A stretch of DNA of 64,000 nt, from NCBI GenBank assembly GCA_946811695.1, contig OX328125.1, forward strand, positions 99,066,574-99,130,573, written 5' to 3'. The position numbers were made by a program, and so were the translations under genes. The stretch comes from Gonocerus acuteangulatus. Its lineage: Eukaryota; Arthropoda; Insecta; Hemiptera; Coreidae. The notes beneath the pieces are model-generated. The model made no database searches. It saw only the letters and a list, made by a program, of their open reading frames with translations, and was not told the origin of the DNA. This document shows positions 22,617 through 33,440 of the stretch, one piece after another; within the stretch, counting starts at the first letter, position 1; the number at the start of each line of letters is the position of its first letter.

Positions 22617-22699
<83 letters not shown>

Positions 22700-22701
22700 C
22701 T
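22604..22701. repeat. (TA)n(TG)n compound microsatellite
   Basis: About 70 bp of TA dinucleotides followed by about 24 bp of TG. It sits directly at the start of the dispersed repeat at 22702. Confidence 0.95.
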
Positions 22702-23349
22702 GTTAACACGATAGCGGCCAGAGTTTTTGTTTTTTCGTCACGAAACTTGGTATATAGCATTCAATTAGCAAACGATTGAACGAGTTCGTTAACCACCAAA
22801 GTCGGTCCACCGGAAGGGGGGGTTTACCCCGAACCCATAACACTAATTTGACTATGTCAGCCGTAATATTTGTTATATTTCAACGAAACTTGGTATTCGT
22901 TGTGTTAATATAGAGAGAAAATTGAGATATAAAAATGAACTAAATCGGTTCATTAGGAGGGGGGGTTTACTCCGGACCCACAATACCATTTCGCCACTAC
23001 CAGCCGTGATTTTTGGTATATTTCGACGAAACTCGGTATTCGTAGTGGTAATCTACAGGTAAATATGTGTTGTAAAAATAAACTGAATCGGTTCATTAGA
23101 AGGGGGGGTTTACTCCGGACCCAAATTCCTATTATACTCATACCGGTCGTAATTTCTGCTGTATTGTAACGTAACGCGGTATACGTCGTGGGTAACTCAT
23201 GAGAAAGAAGTGTTGTAAAAATGAGCTGAATCGGTCAATCGGAAAGCGGGGGTTTAATTTGTAATATATTTCAATAGAAAAGCCCGCCAGACGTAGGCTC
23301 ACAAAGCCTCCGCAAGGAGCGCTTTCTACCACTAGAGTGACTGTATCCT
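22702..23349 (+). repeat. Decayed ~145-bp tandem repeat within a dispersed element
   Basis: Four imperfect units are marked by a G-rich box plus GTTTA near 22817, 22961, 23106 and 23248. Each unit has a 'cgaaact(t/c)ggtat' block and a 'tcggttcattag' block. The left edge is 'gttaacacgatagcggccag' and the right edge 'ttctaccactagagtgactgtatcc', both also present at 8703-9057 in reverse. It is a dispersed element whose internal subrepeat number varies. The minus-strand frames across it are artefacts of the repeats. Confidence 0.78.
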
Positions 23350-23595
23350 GTTCCTGCGTTAGATCAAAATACGATAATATGAGGTTTTTTGTATTTATTA
23401 CGTAGTGTAATAGGCACCATGTGTAAACATAACTCTGGAAGCAAATTAATAATTGATCAGTTACTCATTACAAATTTATAAGAGAACTATTCATGTTTTT
23501 ATTTTATTTATGTAGGATATTTTAAGCAAATTGTTCTGGAAAGCAGTCTACACTACCCAAATTCTGAGAAAAGTGCTTAGTTATGCAGCTCCTGC

Positions 23596-23781
23596 GTGAC
23601 GGACTTTTTTATATTTGATTTGAAAAAATCTGCTACCGAAGCTCATCAGACACTTTTAGAAACTTTTGGGAATAGTGCCCTGTCAAATACCAAACGTCGG
23701 GCTAGTCCTAAAGATTTAAGAGTGGTGATTTCGATGCCAATGACAAACAAAACGAAGGCCTGTAAGGCACTAAAAATTTGA
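23596..23781 (+). pseudogene. Mariner transposase fragment
   Basis: The frame encodes about 60 residues. The first 33 (FFIFDLKKSATEAHQTLLET, then FGNSALSNTKRR) follow the N-terminal HTH pattern of mariner transposases, where a KK-A-EA-H/R-LL-E-YG-AL segment is typical. The W-F-K-F part and the DDD catalytic domain are missing, and the rest of the frame is not mariner-like. No terminal repeats were found. A decayed internal fragment is the simplest reading. Confidence 0.65.
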
Positions 23782-23930
23782 ACACACTCAGTTTTAAGAC
23801 TTAGTAGCTGATGATGGAAAATATTTTGATTTATACATGTTGTACCAATTTATTCAATAAATGCCATTTTAAAGGGGGAAAAATATCAAAATAAATGCGT
23901 CTAATAAATCTTTTTGTTAAGAAACATTAA

Positions 23931-24584
23931 CCCCTTAACGGGCAAGGGCCACTTAAGCTGCCCCTGCTCGCTGAAATTAAAAAATGACGCGAGTGAGGCG
24001 GAATTGGTTCCAATGCTTCCTGCTAGATGCAGGGGTATGCCAAAAAATAGTATTTGGAGGTCTTGGGCCCGAGGAGCCGAGATATGACGAAGTTGACCGA
24101 TAATGCGGTCCTTGCCCATTCCCGCACTCGTTTTGTGTCAGTGTTGGCCGTGCATTATTGGCTCTCCGGATCTTATCCGGAAATCGTTTCAAAGTATGTA
24201 ATAATTCTTTTATGCATTCTAGATTAGGAATTAATTGATTTTAATTGAAATGAGTATATCGCTTACATGTTATTTATTGATTCGTCTCATACTTTACCTT
24301 AGTAGAAGGGGGTACCTTACTCTCTTGAGACTGGATGGAAAAAATACTGTTTTTGCCATACCCAAATGATATTGGGCTTTACGACGTATCGCGGCATTTC
24401 ATATCGGGGATTCCCTATGCCTGGAATGGACAAGGGCCGCTTGAGCGGCCTACCCCGTATTTATGAATACTTTTTTTTTTTTTTAACATCCTGGGTTCAT
24501 ATTCAGTAAATGGATGCCCCCTAGACTCCCAAATATAAATTAAGAAAATTCCGACATAACTAGCGAAATGTTTTCGTTAAAGGG
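23931..24584. mobile_element. piggyBac-like MITE with TTAA duplication
   Basis: TTAA at 23927-23930 and 24585-24588 flanks an element starting CCCCTTAACG and ending CGTTAAAGGG. Ends in CCC/GGG plus a TTAA target are diagnostic of the piggyBac superfamily. The interior has inverted sub-terminal motifs ('caagggccacttaagctgcc' near 23943, 'caagggccgcttgagcggcc' near 24431). At 654 bp with no transposase frame it is non-autonomous. Confidence 0.85.
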
Positions 24585-24793
24585 TTAACTCACCGCTCTG
24601 TGATTTGATCAGAAATCGTCTAGTTTTATACCCGGATGATTTTATTAATACGCTGCCAGGGGTCGTATTAGAAGTATAGCAAGTTAGCCATCAAAAGGAG
24701 CCATAGTTTCAGATAGGTCGCTCAGTTTCAATACTGCCAAGGATTTAAGCAGTTAGGGGAAAGTTACGAATCGGCAAAGAACAACAAACAGAT

Positions 24794-25059
24794 CATGGGT
24801 GTATATGGAAAATAATTTCGGGAGGGGCTGGAAAAATTTCGGGGGGGCTGAGACCATTCCCGGGTATGGAATACTAAAAATTTAGAGTTTGGAATAGTTT
24901 TAGGCAACTAAAACGCCATTACACGTAAAATAAAATATTTTTTATGAACTAAGTGATGTTATTTAATTTATTTTTAAGGGTTTTACGACAAGTTTTTACC
25001 ATCAAATCAAAATTTCGGGGGGCTGCGGCTCCCTCAGCCCCCCCTTATGTAAGCCCATG
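24794..25059 (-). mobile_element. hAT-like MITE, copy 2
   Basis: A perfect 8-bp duplication AAACAGAT lies at 24786-24793 and 25060-25067. The ends CATGGGTGTATATGG and TTATGTAAGCCCATG form the TIRs. The internal 'aaatttcggggggctgcggc' and 'ccctcagccccccctta' boxes match copy 1 in reverse orientation. 266 bp, no coding capacity. Confidence 0.93.
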
Positions 25060-25074
25060 AAACAGATTGTCGTT

Positions 25075-25150
25075 AACATCGATATTTTGATTTGCTCTTT
25101 GGCAGCCTTCTACAGCAATGGCCTAGGAGGAAGACCAAAAATATTTTAAG
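25075..25150. mobile_element. Foldback-family arm
   Basis: 'tattttgatttgctctttgg', 'cagccttctacagcaatggc' and 'ctaggaggaagacc' follow the left-arm order of the GAAACGT foldback family. It starts just after the hAT-like MITE; the MITE may have inserted at its edge. Confidence 0.55.
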
Positions 25151-26940
25151 ATGGGTGACTTCTTAACAAACAACACGAGATAAAAGGCGATTTATTAAAA
25201 ATTGGAGGGATTTATACGCATATACACAAATTTGAACCAACCATCTTTTCTAGCATTCGGAATACGTCAAATGGCGAGCGTCATAACCGGAGTCTCCCTA
25301 TATTGACGGCGGCTATACGTCAAAAGAAGTTATTGCAGATATCCATTTTACGAGGTTCTGCAATAATCTGCCAGCAGATCGTAAGCATAAATAAGATCCA
25401 ATCCCCGCCTAGATAATCCATAGCCAGCTCGAGCGTGGATCTGCATATATCAGGAGAGCGGACAAGGGAATTGTATAAACGACAGGATCCACGGATCGGC
25501 TAGTGCCCTTGAAGAGGAATTCCAGGATATTCCGGGGGGAGAATATTATTAGACCAAGCTAGGGAAACAGGTTCCAGAGCCAAAGGTCGGCACGGCAAAT
25601 AAGTGCGGGGATGTATCCGGTGTCATTTCTTGACGTGTTAACTACCGTTTCAAGACCTGCAGCGAGACTGAAATAGCGTTATGGTCTTGGGTTGGTACTC
25701 AAATACAGTCTGTGGCGTCTGGCTCATAATAGTAAAATATCTGCATGTCGTCGTTGTCAGATGCCATTTAGAAATAAATATCATATACATAGAATATGTA
25801 ATTTGTATTACCTTAATAAGAGACATCCACGGAGTTTTGAGGCAATGGAATGCTATTTTGGCTTTATTACATGGAAAGGGAGGTTGTATTTTTCAAAAGA
25901 GGTACCACCGAAGCATGGAACTACTATTTTCTGATCAAACAAGATATCAGAGAAATCCTTTTAAGACAGATTTGGGCGTACCCTTGGACCCTGGAGGGCC
26001 AAAACAATAACGGAGAATAGAAGAGCAGATATCAACCTTGTTTGGCGAGGGATCGACCACATTAGGTTAACTCTATCTTAGCTGATGTCAAGTAAAGAAG
26101 CACCGAATGGCCACGTACGTGGTGTTATCAAACAAATTTTCACTGGGCCTTTGGGGATAAAAGGAAATTTTAAATTAAGGTTGACAATCCAACTTCAGGA
26201 AATATAACAATTTTACACGAAGTACAAATATTGTTGCGCACAGGTGAATAAAAAAAATAAATGAATAAAAAATAAATATGTAAACCTAGTTGTGTAAAAC
26301 ATCAATACCCATCTCAACACAGCTGACACGTGAAACTATATTAACATGGGAAAAACTAATAAACGCTTTAGGTAAGCCCTTCGTCTAGCGATGTTTTAGG
26401 CTTCCAATAAATTAAAGAAACATGGACTTCACCAAATGGCTTTTCCCATATTTGAGATGAAAGAAAAATGAATTGATACTAGAAGTGTTAACCTAAGGAA
26501 AAAGTGCAGGTTCTCCAAAGTCGATCCACCCATGTACTTCATGTACGCCCGCAGCAAGTCCAAAGCAGTAACTCGGGAACTAAGTTAATTGGATGAATTT
26601 GTCCAATTAGGCTTCTTCAACCCCATTCGAGAAATCCCGATTCAATTAGAGGAAGATCCCTGAATCATTAATGAAGAGAAATTCTCATGATTTCGAGCGG
26701 TTTCCATCAAGACGCTGTAAATCATTAGAAAAAAAAAATTGAGATACCCAAGGTAAACTAATGGAGTTCGTAATTTTAAGTCGTTTGGCTCAGAAAAGGT
26801 AGCTTGTTTAGCTGAGAACCTATACCGTTATTGAGATACATGATCAAAACCGTAACCAAACAGTACTTTTAATGGAGTGGCCTAAAAAATAAAGAAGGCT
26901 CCGGCAGAAATATTGAGTATCATATTTCTTAGAGAATTCA

Positions 26941-26988
<48 letters not shown>

Positions 26989-27464
26989 AAAAAAAAAGTG
27001 TAATTGCTTTAATATTAATAACTGCAGAAAAAAAGGCAATATTTCAGCGAAAAGTAAAATATATGTAACATAAATAGGAATAATTGCAGACCTAGACACA
27101 ATCCTTAGGACAAACGAGGATCCTTGTAGACCATACAAGAAATGTTTTCCCAGAAAAAAATTTGTATTTAATACCAAAGCGAGAAAGCAACTCAAACAAT
27201 ATATGATCTTCAACCTATCCAGCGTTAATAGAGGGCCGACTTACGAATTCATTCCTCAGAAACAACCAAGACTGAAGCTACCAGTATACAAAACAGGACT
27301 AGGCCGACGGACTGTGCAGGTTACGTTCGTGAGCTAATCCGAGTCGCAATGGAATATGTATGTCAAAAACTCCATATATATGTACAAAAATACATCCATA
27401 TTCCCATAACATAAATGTAAAATCAAATACATAAATAACCGAATAATAATAAGTTTAATTAGAT
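25151..27464. other. Non-coding with one poly(A) tract
   Basis: A run at 26946-26997. Overlapping open frames at 25681-26010 have no recognisable domain. A short stretch near 26590-26660 encodes LDEFVQLGFFNPIRE, faintly like the region ahead of the palm in Gypsy-type reverse transcriptases. It is too short and broken to call. Confidence 0.5.
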
Positions 27465-27690
27465 GTCAAGGGATAGTTGGGTTTCGGCTAAGAAACACAC
27501 ATAGACTTTTGGAAGAATCTATAATTTGGACCATTCAGCATGCTCTTCAACAGCCTTATTCATTAGGAGATGCCAGGGGGAATGAGGATAAAGATATAGG
27601 TTTGAGAGCTTGAGGCATTTATTGCTGAAAGACAATCCCAAAACGCGCAAATTATTGATTTTTCTAAAAATATGGTTGTTCCCATAGGCA
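27465..27690. mobile_element. Compact foldback-family element, both arms
   Basis: The left arm begins 'gtcaagggatagttgggttt' then 'cggctaagaaac', 'ctataatttggacc', 'gctcttcaacagcc'. The right arm from about 27605 has 'ggcatttattgctgaaagac' then 'ttattgatttttctaaaaat'. The two arms are diverged reverse complements. The GAAACG core is mutated here. Confidence 0.6.
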
Positions 27691-27748
27691 AATCTAACTA
27701 TTCCTTCAACATGTTCCAGCAACCTCGTGCATTTCATTAATAAATGTA

Positions 27749-27913
27749 TCATGTTGCTTGGCCATTAGCGCCGGGCTATCTACAGGTTGCCACCCTTTTA
27801 TAATGCCAACAGCACGTGGTCGGTCACCCATTCAGGTACTGACCACGCCCGACGTTGCTTAACTTCGGTGATCTACGGGAACCGGTGTATTCAACGTGGC
27901 TAAGGCCGTTGGC
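27749..27913 (-). mobile_element. 5S rRNA-derived SINE (SINE3 type) with target-site duplication
   Basis: Read on the minus strand from 27913, the first 109 nt are 5S rRNA: the GCCAACGGCC 5' end, the internal promoter (AAGTTAAGCAACGTCGGGC, GTCAGTACC, AATGGGTGACCG) and the GTGCTGTTGGC 3' end. About 10 nt are missing from the late part, so it is not a normal 5S gene. A 56-nt body follows ('aaagggtggcaacctgtaga', 'tagcccggcgctaatggcca'). AATAAATGTA occurs at 27739-27748 and 27914-27923, directly abutting the element, which proves retroposition starting at 5S position +1. The body matches the 3' ends of tRNA-headed SINEs here. Confidence 0.92.
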
Positions 27914-27923
27914 AATAAATGTA

Positions 27924-28554
27924 ATAATCCCAACACTTACTAGAAGTATTTAGCAGCCACCCTAATGCAAGTAACATCACAAGAGCATTCCTTCAAGAAG
28001 CTACCTTATCACAAGGTTCAATTGAACCAGTTCTTTGATCCGATACGACGGATCATGGGTTATCAATCATCCTGACAGCTGGATCGCCATTTAATCCACT
28101 CGGATCAACGAATTCAAACATGGCAGCATTTATTCTCATAGAATGGCGTCATAGTCCAAAGAGAAAACCCGATATTATTGCTCTAGCGTCAGTTGGAAAG
28201 GCATTATCGGGTTAGTTCATCGACTTGGCGAGCCAATTACATTCTAAGGAATTCCTTGAGGAGATGGAGAAAACTGACCTACGGCAAGTCTTCAAATTAT
28301 AACTATCAATTGGAAGTCGAATATTAAATATAGACACCAGCTTATGACGCCAGGAAACTTTCTATACTAAACTCCTGGAAAGAGGATTGGAAGTTTGCAA
28401 GATTTCAAAATTCACTACTCTATAATTAATGAAAAGAAAGTAAAAAAGTTGACAAAACTGGTCTTGAAGTTGATTCATTTCTAAAAAGGTTTGGTGCTAC
28501 AAAAATTACGACTTTTAGGAAATGAGTAAACTTACCAAAAAATAAAAACCAATA
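27924..28554. other. No feature seen
   Basis: No recognisable gene or repeat. Confidence 0.45.
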
Positions 28555-28620
28555 ACTCAAGAAGTATGGTTTCGGCTAAGAGAAACAGGTTTTCGGAAAA
28601 GATCTGACTCTCTGTCCTTA
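28555..28620. mobile_element. Foldback-family arm fragment
   Basis: 'tggtttcggctaagagaaac', 'aggttttcggaaaagatctg' align with the outer left-arm sequence of the foldback family. Only the outer 60 bp remain. Confidence 0.5.
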
Positions 28621-29223
28621 GCAAAAACCCGATCTTCAGCGATTATTTATTAACGTCAGTTACAAACGGCAAACCATTGCCAGAAATAAAAGTAAAAAGT
28701 GAAAACAAAAAACTGAACGTTGAAGGAAGATATAACAATTCAACAATATAGTGAAAGTGAGAAGCCACAAAAAAAGTGATGAAACGATTATTGAAATGCG
28801 TTACGTAGGATGATAGAGAGATAATGGAGATGAAAGGAGCCGATGACAGATGACAAATTGACCAAACAGTGGAAGAGGAAATGAAACACAAAGAGGAGAA
28901 TAGGAAATTAAAGGGTTAAGAAGTAGAAAAAGAACGAGTACAAGGAGACAGACAATGGATACAAGGAGATTCAATTAACATAGGGAAAAGAGGTACGAGG
29001 ATTAGGGATTGGTGATGTCATCAAAGCCTTCAACAGAACTAGGTATTCAACAGGATAGGTTACGTCATTGAAAACATCAAAAGAATTACGGATGAGGGAT
29101 TGATGATAAAACGAAAACCTGAAGACATATTTATGATAAAAACTTATATCATTAATCAATGTCTGTTCCTGCTAGGAGAATTTGATTTTTATTTTATTTT
29201 TTTTAAGATAAAGACAATAATCT
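28621..29223. other. No feature seen
   Basis: Purine-rich on the plus strand around 28680-28980. No gene supported. Confidence 0.45.
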
Positions 29224-29225
29224 TA

Positions 29226-29520
29226 GGGTGTTCCAGGAAAATATTCCCCAACATTATTTTGAGGGGTCGTAAATGGTCTATTTCCGAATGGATCTGCTTA
29301 TTTGAGGTTGATTCTACGCGAGCGCTTATTGTACGGCGTTTGAACGGGTTTGAAGCTCTGCTCCATCATTGCTTTTATAAACAGCGTTACCAGATGCTGA
29401 GGTTTCACTGTTTTCAAGCTCAGCAGCATAAATACTTTGCATAGTAAGTCTATTACACACAATTGCCGACGAAGTAACTCACCAACGAAACCCCCCAAAA
29501 AAGCGTTGGTGGACACACCC
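29226..29520 (+). mobile_element. Candidate TA-flanked TIR element (Tc1/mariner-like)
   Basis: GGGTGTTCCA at 29226 is inverted as TGGACACACCC ending at 29520, and TA lies immediately outside both ends. The internal frame contains KWSISEWICLFE and TRALIVRRLNGFE, loosely like the N-terminus of some mariner-related transposases. About 295 bp, so at most an internally deleted copy. Confidence 0.45.
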
Positions 29521-29522
29521 TA

Positions 29523-31089
29523 TTCTAACCGATCGATTATATTTCGGTAGGTTTAATAAGACCTTCAATAGTCATAGAAAACATTCTGTAAAATTATTTA
29601 GTGCGTTACAATTGCTTTGTGTGGGTCCAAGCGGGCATACGTGAGTCTCTTGCACGCTTTAGCAACGCCAAATCAAACGCTCATGTAAAGCGGCCCTTAG
29701 TGCAATCCACAGACCATCTCAATAAAGCAATGTGGAGAACTATAAGATATAAATTGAGTGCTTGAAAGCGATGCTGAACGAGTTTGAAACAGAACCACTT
29801 TCAAATTGCTGATTGCGAAATGAGGCAAAGCGATGAAGTGACTAACGCCTACATGTAATAGAGACCAAGGCCGGGAGTTTGTGGCACTCTGCAGTGAGGT
29901 CACAGCTGGACAATGACTGGGAAATGTCTAGAACTCTGGGACAATGTCCACGTTCACAACAAGACATATCCATTCATCCTTCAACTTGGGATCCAACCAT
30001 CCCGCAAAGTTATAAAAAACATTACATAGGTATTATATTGCTCAACAAACAATAACTTGTGGAAGTAAAAACCATCGACACCTGTTTCTAATTTGGATAA
30101 TGGCCTGACATTTTGAGAACACTGAAAATGTATATTTGAATTTCTGTATTGGATGCATTTACAAATGTATGCGCAGGTATAAATATCTTTTTTATGGCGC
30201 ATAGACTTATATGACTACTAGCGCCGTTGACAAATAAACCATGGATGTTTAGGAATTTCCAAAAAGTGATGTAGCCTAATTGTAAAAAAAAAAAAAAATA
30301 AATAAACCACCTTTAATCAAAAGTCTCATTTCTTACATTTCAACCCGCCACACTATGAATATCATTGATTTTTAGAATATTCCTCCCAATATTATCTCAA
30401 ATCATGAGTTTTGTATTTGCTTTGAACACTTACCATAAAACAATGCATCAGATGTTGAGACACTATCCCAAGACCTTATGCATGTAATTAATTTGTAATA
30501 TATAGAAAGGATGGGAGTGCATACTTTTTAAACCTTTAGTATTATCTGTCCTACCACTACCAATATCTGGCTTGCAACTATGCCTCTGTGTTTTTGTCAC
30601 CATATCGTAAGTGTCTGAGAAAAAAATGGCTGCAATACTGATTTCCGTCTCCCAAGCACCTTCAACCCGGTGTGAGTCAAAAACCTCGTCACAAGTATTT
30701 CCTTATGATTTAATCCTCAGTAATCACAAGCTCCAACAAACGCCCACTCCGCTAGTCTACTGTAGGTTCGTTGCCAGAAAAGTTGAAACAAACGTCTTTG
30801 TAAAACCACAATGGTTGAAGATTGACTAGCCGGACTAAAAATTGCCGCGCTTTGCTTGAAAACCGGAACCGAAAATTGGCAGCACCGTGACAACTGACGA
30901 AGGTAGATTATGGAGCGAAGATTCTTGCTGGTTTCAGCAAAAAAAAACGTCTTATTGGCCATGTTTTAAACAGGACGAGTATAAAGACGTATGCAACGTG
31001 ACTGACAGTAGTCTTTATGTACGTAATTTTTACTGGGTAGTATTTCAGAATCCACCAAATCGTGGAGTGACCTAAGTAGCCGGTAAAGA
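29523..31089. other. Non-coding, one SINE-tail fragment
   Basis: At 30198-30235 the minus strand reads 'cggcgctagtagtcatataa', 'gtctatgcgccataaaa', matching the SINE tail at 17748-17787 and 48594. At 29640-29697 a GC-rich stretch ends 'gtaaagcggcccttag', which could be the end of a DNA element, but no partner end was found. Confidence 0.45.
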
Positions 31090-31392
31090 TTGCAAGCCCA
31101 ATCAAGAAACCAGCTTGAAGTAATGGACTCCTCTCCGTCCGGCTGGGAAAGAGGCTGGAACGATGCTCCGCCGAGGGAAAGGTCCGAGCGACCGCACGGG
31201 CGAATTACCGGCGAGAAATCGTCTAGAAAACCGCAACCTTACTTCCTACCAATCTGTTTCTCCAATAAAGGAGAGCAATTGCTCCACGACGCAGTAGCCA
31301 TGAGCAAATCTACCAACTACTGCAACTTGAAACACAGTTGACGACGGACACTTTCTTCGGCAAGGACTTTACCGCGGGAAAGGAAGGTAAGA
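31090..31392 (+). other. GC- and CpG-rich stretch ending in a strong 5' splice-site match
   Basis: Base composition rises sharply over about 31120-31240 (many CG dinucleotides). A frame is open from before 31090 to the TGA at 31339-31341, and another from about 31263 reaches GGAAAGGAAG|GTAAGA near 31386, a near-consensus donor. It could be a first exon or promoter-proximal region on the plus strand. No protein family is recognised, and no acceptor or promoter motif is decisive. Confidence 0.25.
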
Positions 31393-33094
31393 CGGTAAAC
31401 ACTTATACACTTATAACAATCAAAATATTATCACATACTGCAAATACTAAGAAATCTCTGATAATAGATAAAATGACAGCGAAAGGTGCTTATGCAACAT
31501 TTGTTTACAATTTTAGAGTATTACTGTTTCGAACTGAGTTATGACTTGTGCAGAAAGCTTTATCTATCAATCAAACACATTGTGTGATAACCAGTAGATG
31601 ATTCCGATCAAATATTATCAAAATTTCTAAAGAAAGCGTAACACAATTCTTCGATCCTTGGTTTTTATGGCGTCTTCTTAAGAGAAATATTCTGTTCGAG
31701 TAAGGGTTTGCTTACAAATAGCATTGTTTATTAAATTGCTACTAAAACTGATTAAAATACAGGTTTTCACCACTTACACATGGTGCGTATAGGATTTTAG
31801 GGATTCGCAAACGCTGCTTCGTGTGGGCAGTTAAAAAGTGTATGCAAAAAGGCTAATTGGTGGTGTTATTCCAAGGTTTGGTTTGCGTTTACTCAGGTTC
31901 AACCTAAACGGGTCTGTTCAGCTTCCAGAATGAGTGATTTCTAGCTATCCTAGTACAGCGGCACAATATTAACATGTTGGCAAACGTCTTTTGTGATCAG
32001 AGTCTCGTTTGAAGAAAGCCAGTATGAAATATTTATTTGTTTGTAATGGATAGGAAGGAAAAGATCGGTTGATAAATCAAAATTCCTTTACACCCCCTAA
32101 ATCTTCTACACGCCTACAATCGAATATCAACCAGCGTTTTATTATATCGTATTCATCGCTTTCCGAAAGAACAAATGTCGAGAAAACACAAGCCTCTCGG
32201 AAACATATTGCCAAGCATCTCACTATTCTTAAACGACGTTAGATTTGTTGCATTCAATTTAGAAGGCCAAAAGATTTAAAAATATATAACAGTTTAATAT
32301 AGATTTAACCTACTTCCCGTTGGCCGTTTTTCAAATCCTTCCTAGTATCTACGATCCCAAATATTTTATTTATTTCTAGCTATTATCTTTCCTAAGAAAC
32401 TTTAATGAGGTTTGTTTCAAATAAAGAACAACTGTTGGGCGGTCAATGCACAGAAGTGGGTCTTTATCTGTTCTGCACTCTAAACTAGCGGAAGAAAAAG
32501 TAAAAAGGCTGAATTGATAAAAAAATCTGTTTGAACACTTTTTACCAATTTGATGACAGCTCATATTGTATGCGAGGACATATTTAGTAGGAGCGAAGTT
32601 CTTTGACCTTATGCTAGTGGGGTGGGCAACTCGTTTAGGAGATTGTGATAAGATGTTATCAAGTGGACCGGATTAGTCCGTTACCCACGCTAGACAGGCT
32701 GACGCTAATAAACCCACACATCTGTCTGTGTGTGTATGATTATCTGGCCAGAATCAACCATGTCAAGCGGTATCAATATCAGAAACATGTGTTTCCGTTC
32801 GGATTATAGAACCATTCGTTTTCAAGACCACAGACTTATGACAGACAAGTTAAGCGTAAAGAAAACCTAGGCCCCATAACATTTTTTTGGGCATTTGGGA
32901 TTAGTGAGGAACGAAGAGGGAGAAAGGATGATAGGAGAAGAGGAGGAGATAGAGAAAGAATAGGAATGGAATGAGAGAGAGAGCGCATTCCAAAGGAACG
33001 TAGGTAACTTTTGCAGTTGCAAAATATCCCTAATATTAGCAGATTCGTGCGTCGTCAAAAAATATGTAATATATTTGTGTGTATGAAAATTCAG
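31393..33094. other. No feature seen
   Basis: AT-rich sequence, with a purine-rich tract at about 32905-32990. No gene supported. Confidence 0.5.
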
Positions 33095-33440
33095 GGAACA
33101 GTTGGGATTCGGCTAAAAACGACAATAAGATATGCAGAAAAATCTACATGCAGAACGTTTCGGCGAGCTCCTTGGAAGCCTTCTTCAACAATGAGAACAT
33201 ATGAGATAGAAAAAGACCAATGGTGACAGTTAAGTGACGATGACGAAATTATAGAGGTACCCACCAGAATATCATCATGGTCATTTATTTTGTACCTTTG
33301 ATCTTCCTCCTGAGGATTTCATTGCTGAAGAAGGCTGCCGAAGAGCTTGCCGTAACGTTTTGCGCATATATTTCTCCGAAAATTTGTTTAGTTAAAAAAT
33401 ACTGTTCCTTAACTTCGTATCACCCCGACGGCTATATGCG
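33095..33440. mobile_element. Foldback-family element, both arms
   Basis: Left arm: 'gttgggattcggctaaaaac', 'aaaaatctacatgcagaacg', 'tttcggcgagctccttggaa', 'gccttcttcaacaatgag'. Right arm: 'cctcctgaggatttcattgc', 'tgaagaaggctgccgaagag', 'cttgccgtaacgttttgcgc', 'ttaacttcgtatcaccccga'. The central ~100 bp includes 'gtacccaccagaatatcatc'. This is one of the better preserved copies. Confidence 0.68.

Noticed and set aside
25681..26010. 109-codon plus-strand frame and overlapping frame
   Set aside because: Two frames overlap with no recognisable domain and no coding-like composition.
26583..26665. Gypsy-type reverse transcriptase fragment
   Set aside because: A single LDEFVQLGFFNPIRE-like stretch with stops on both sides and no catalytic motif.
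27805..27913. Functional 5S rRNA gene
   Set aside because: About 10 nt are missing near the 3' part, there is no T-run terminator after the 3' end, and target duplications flank a chimeric element.
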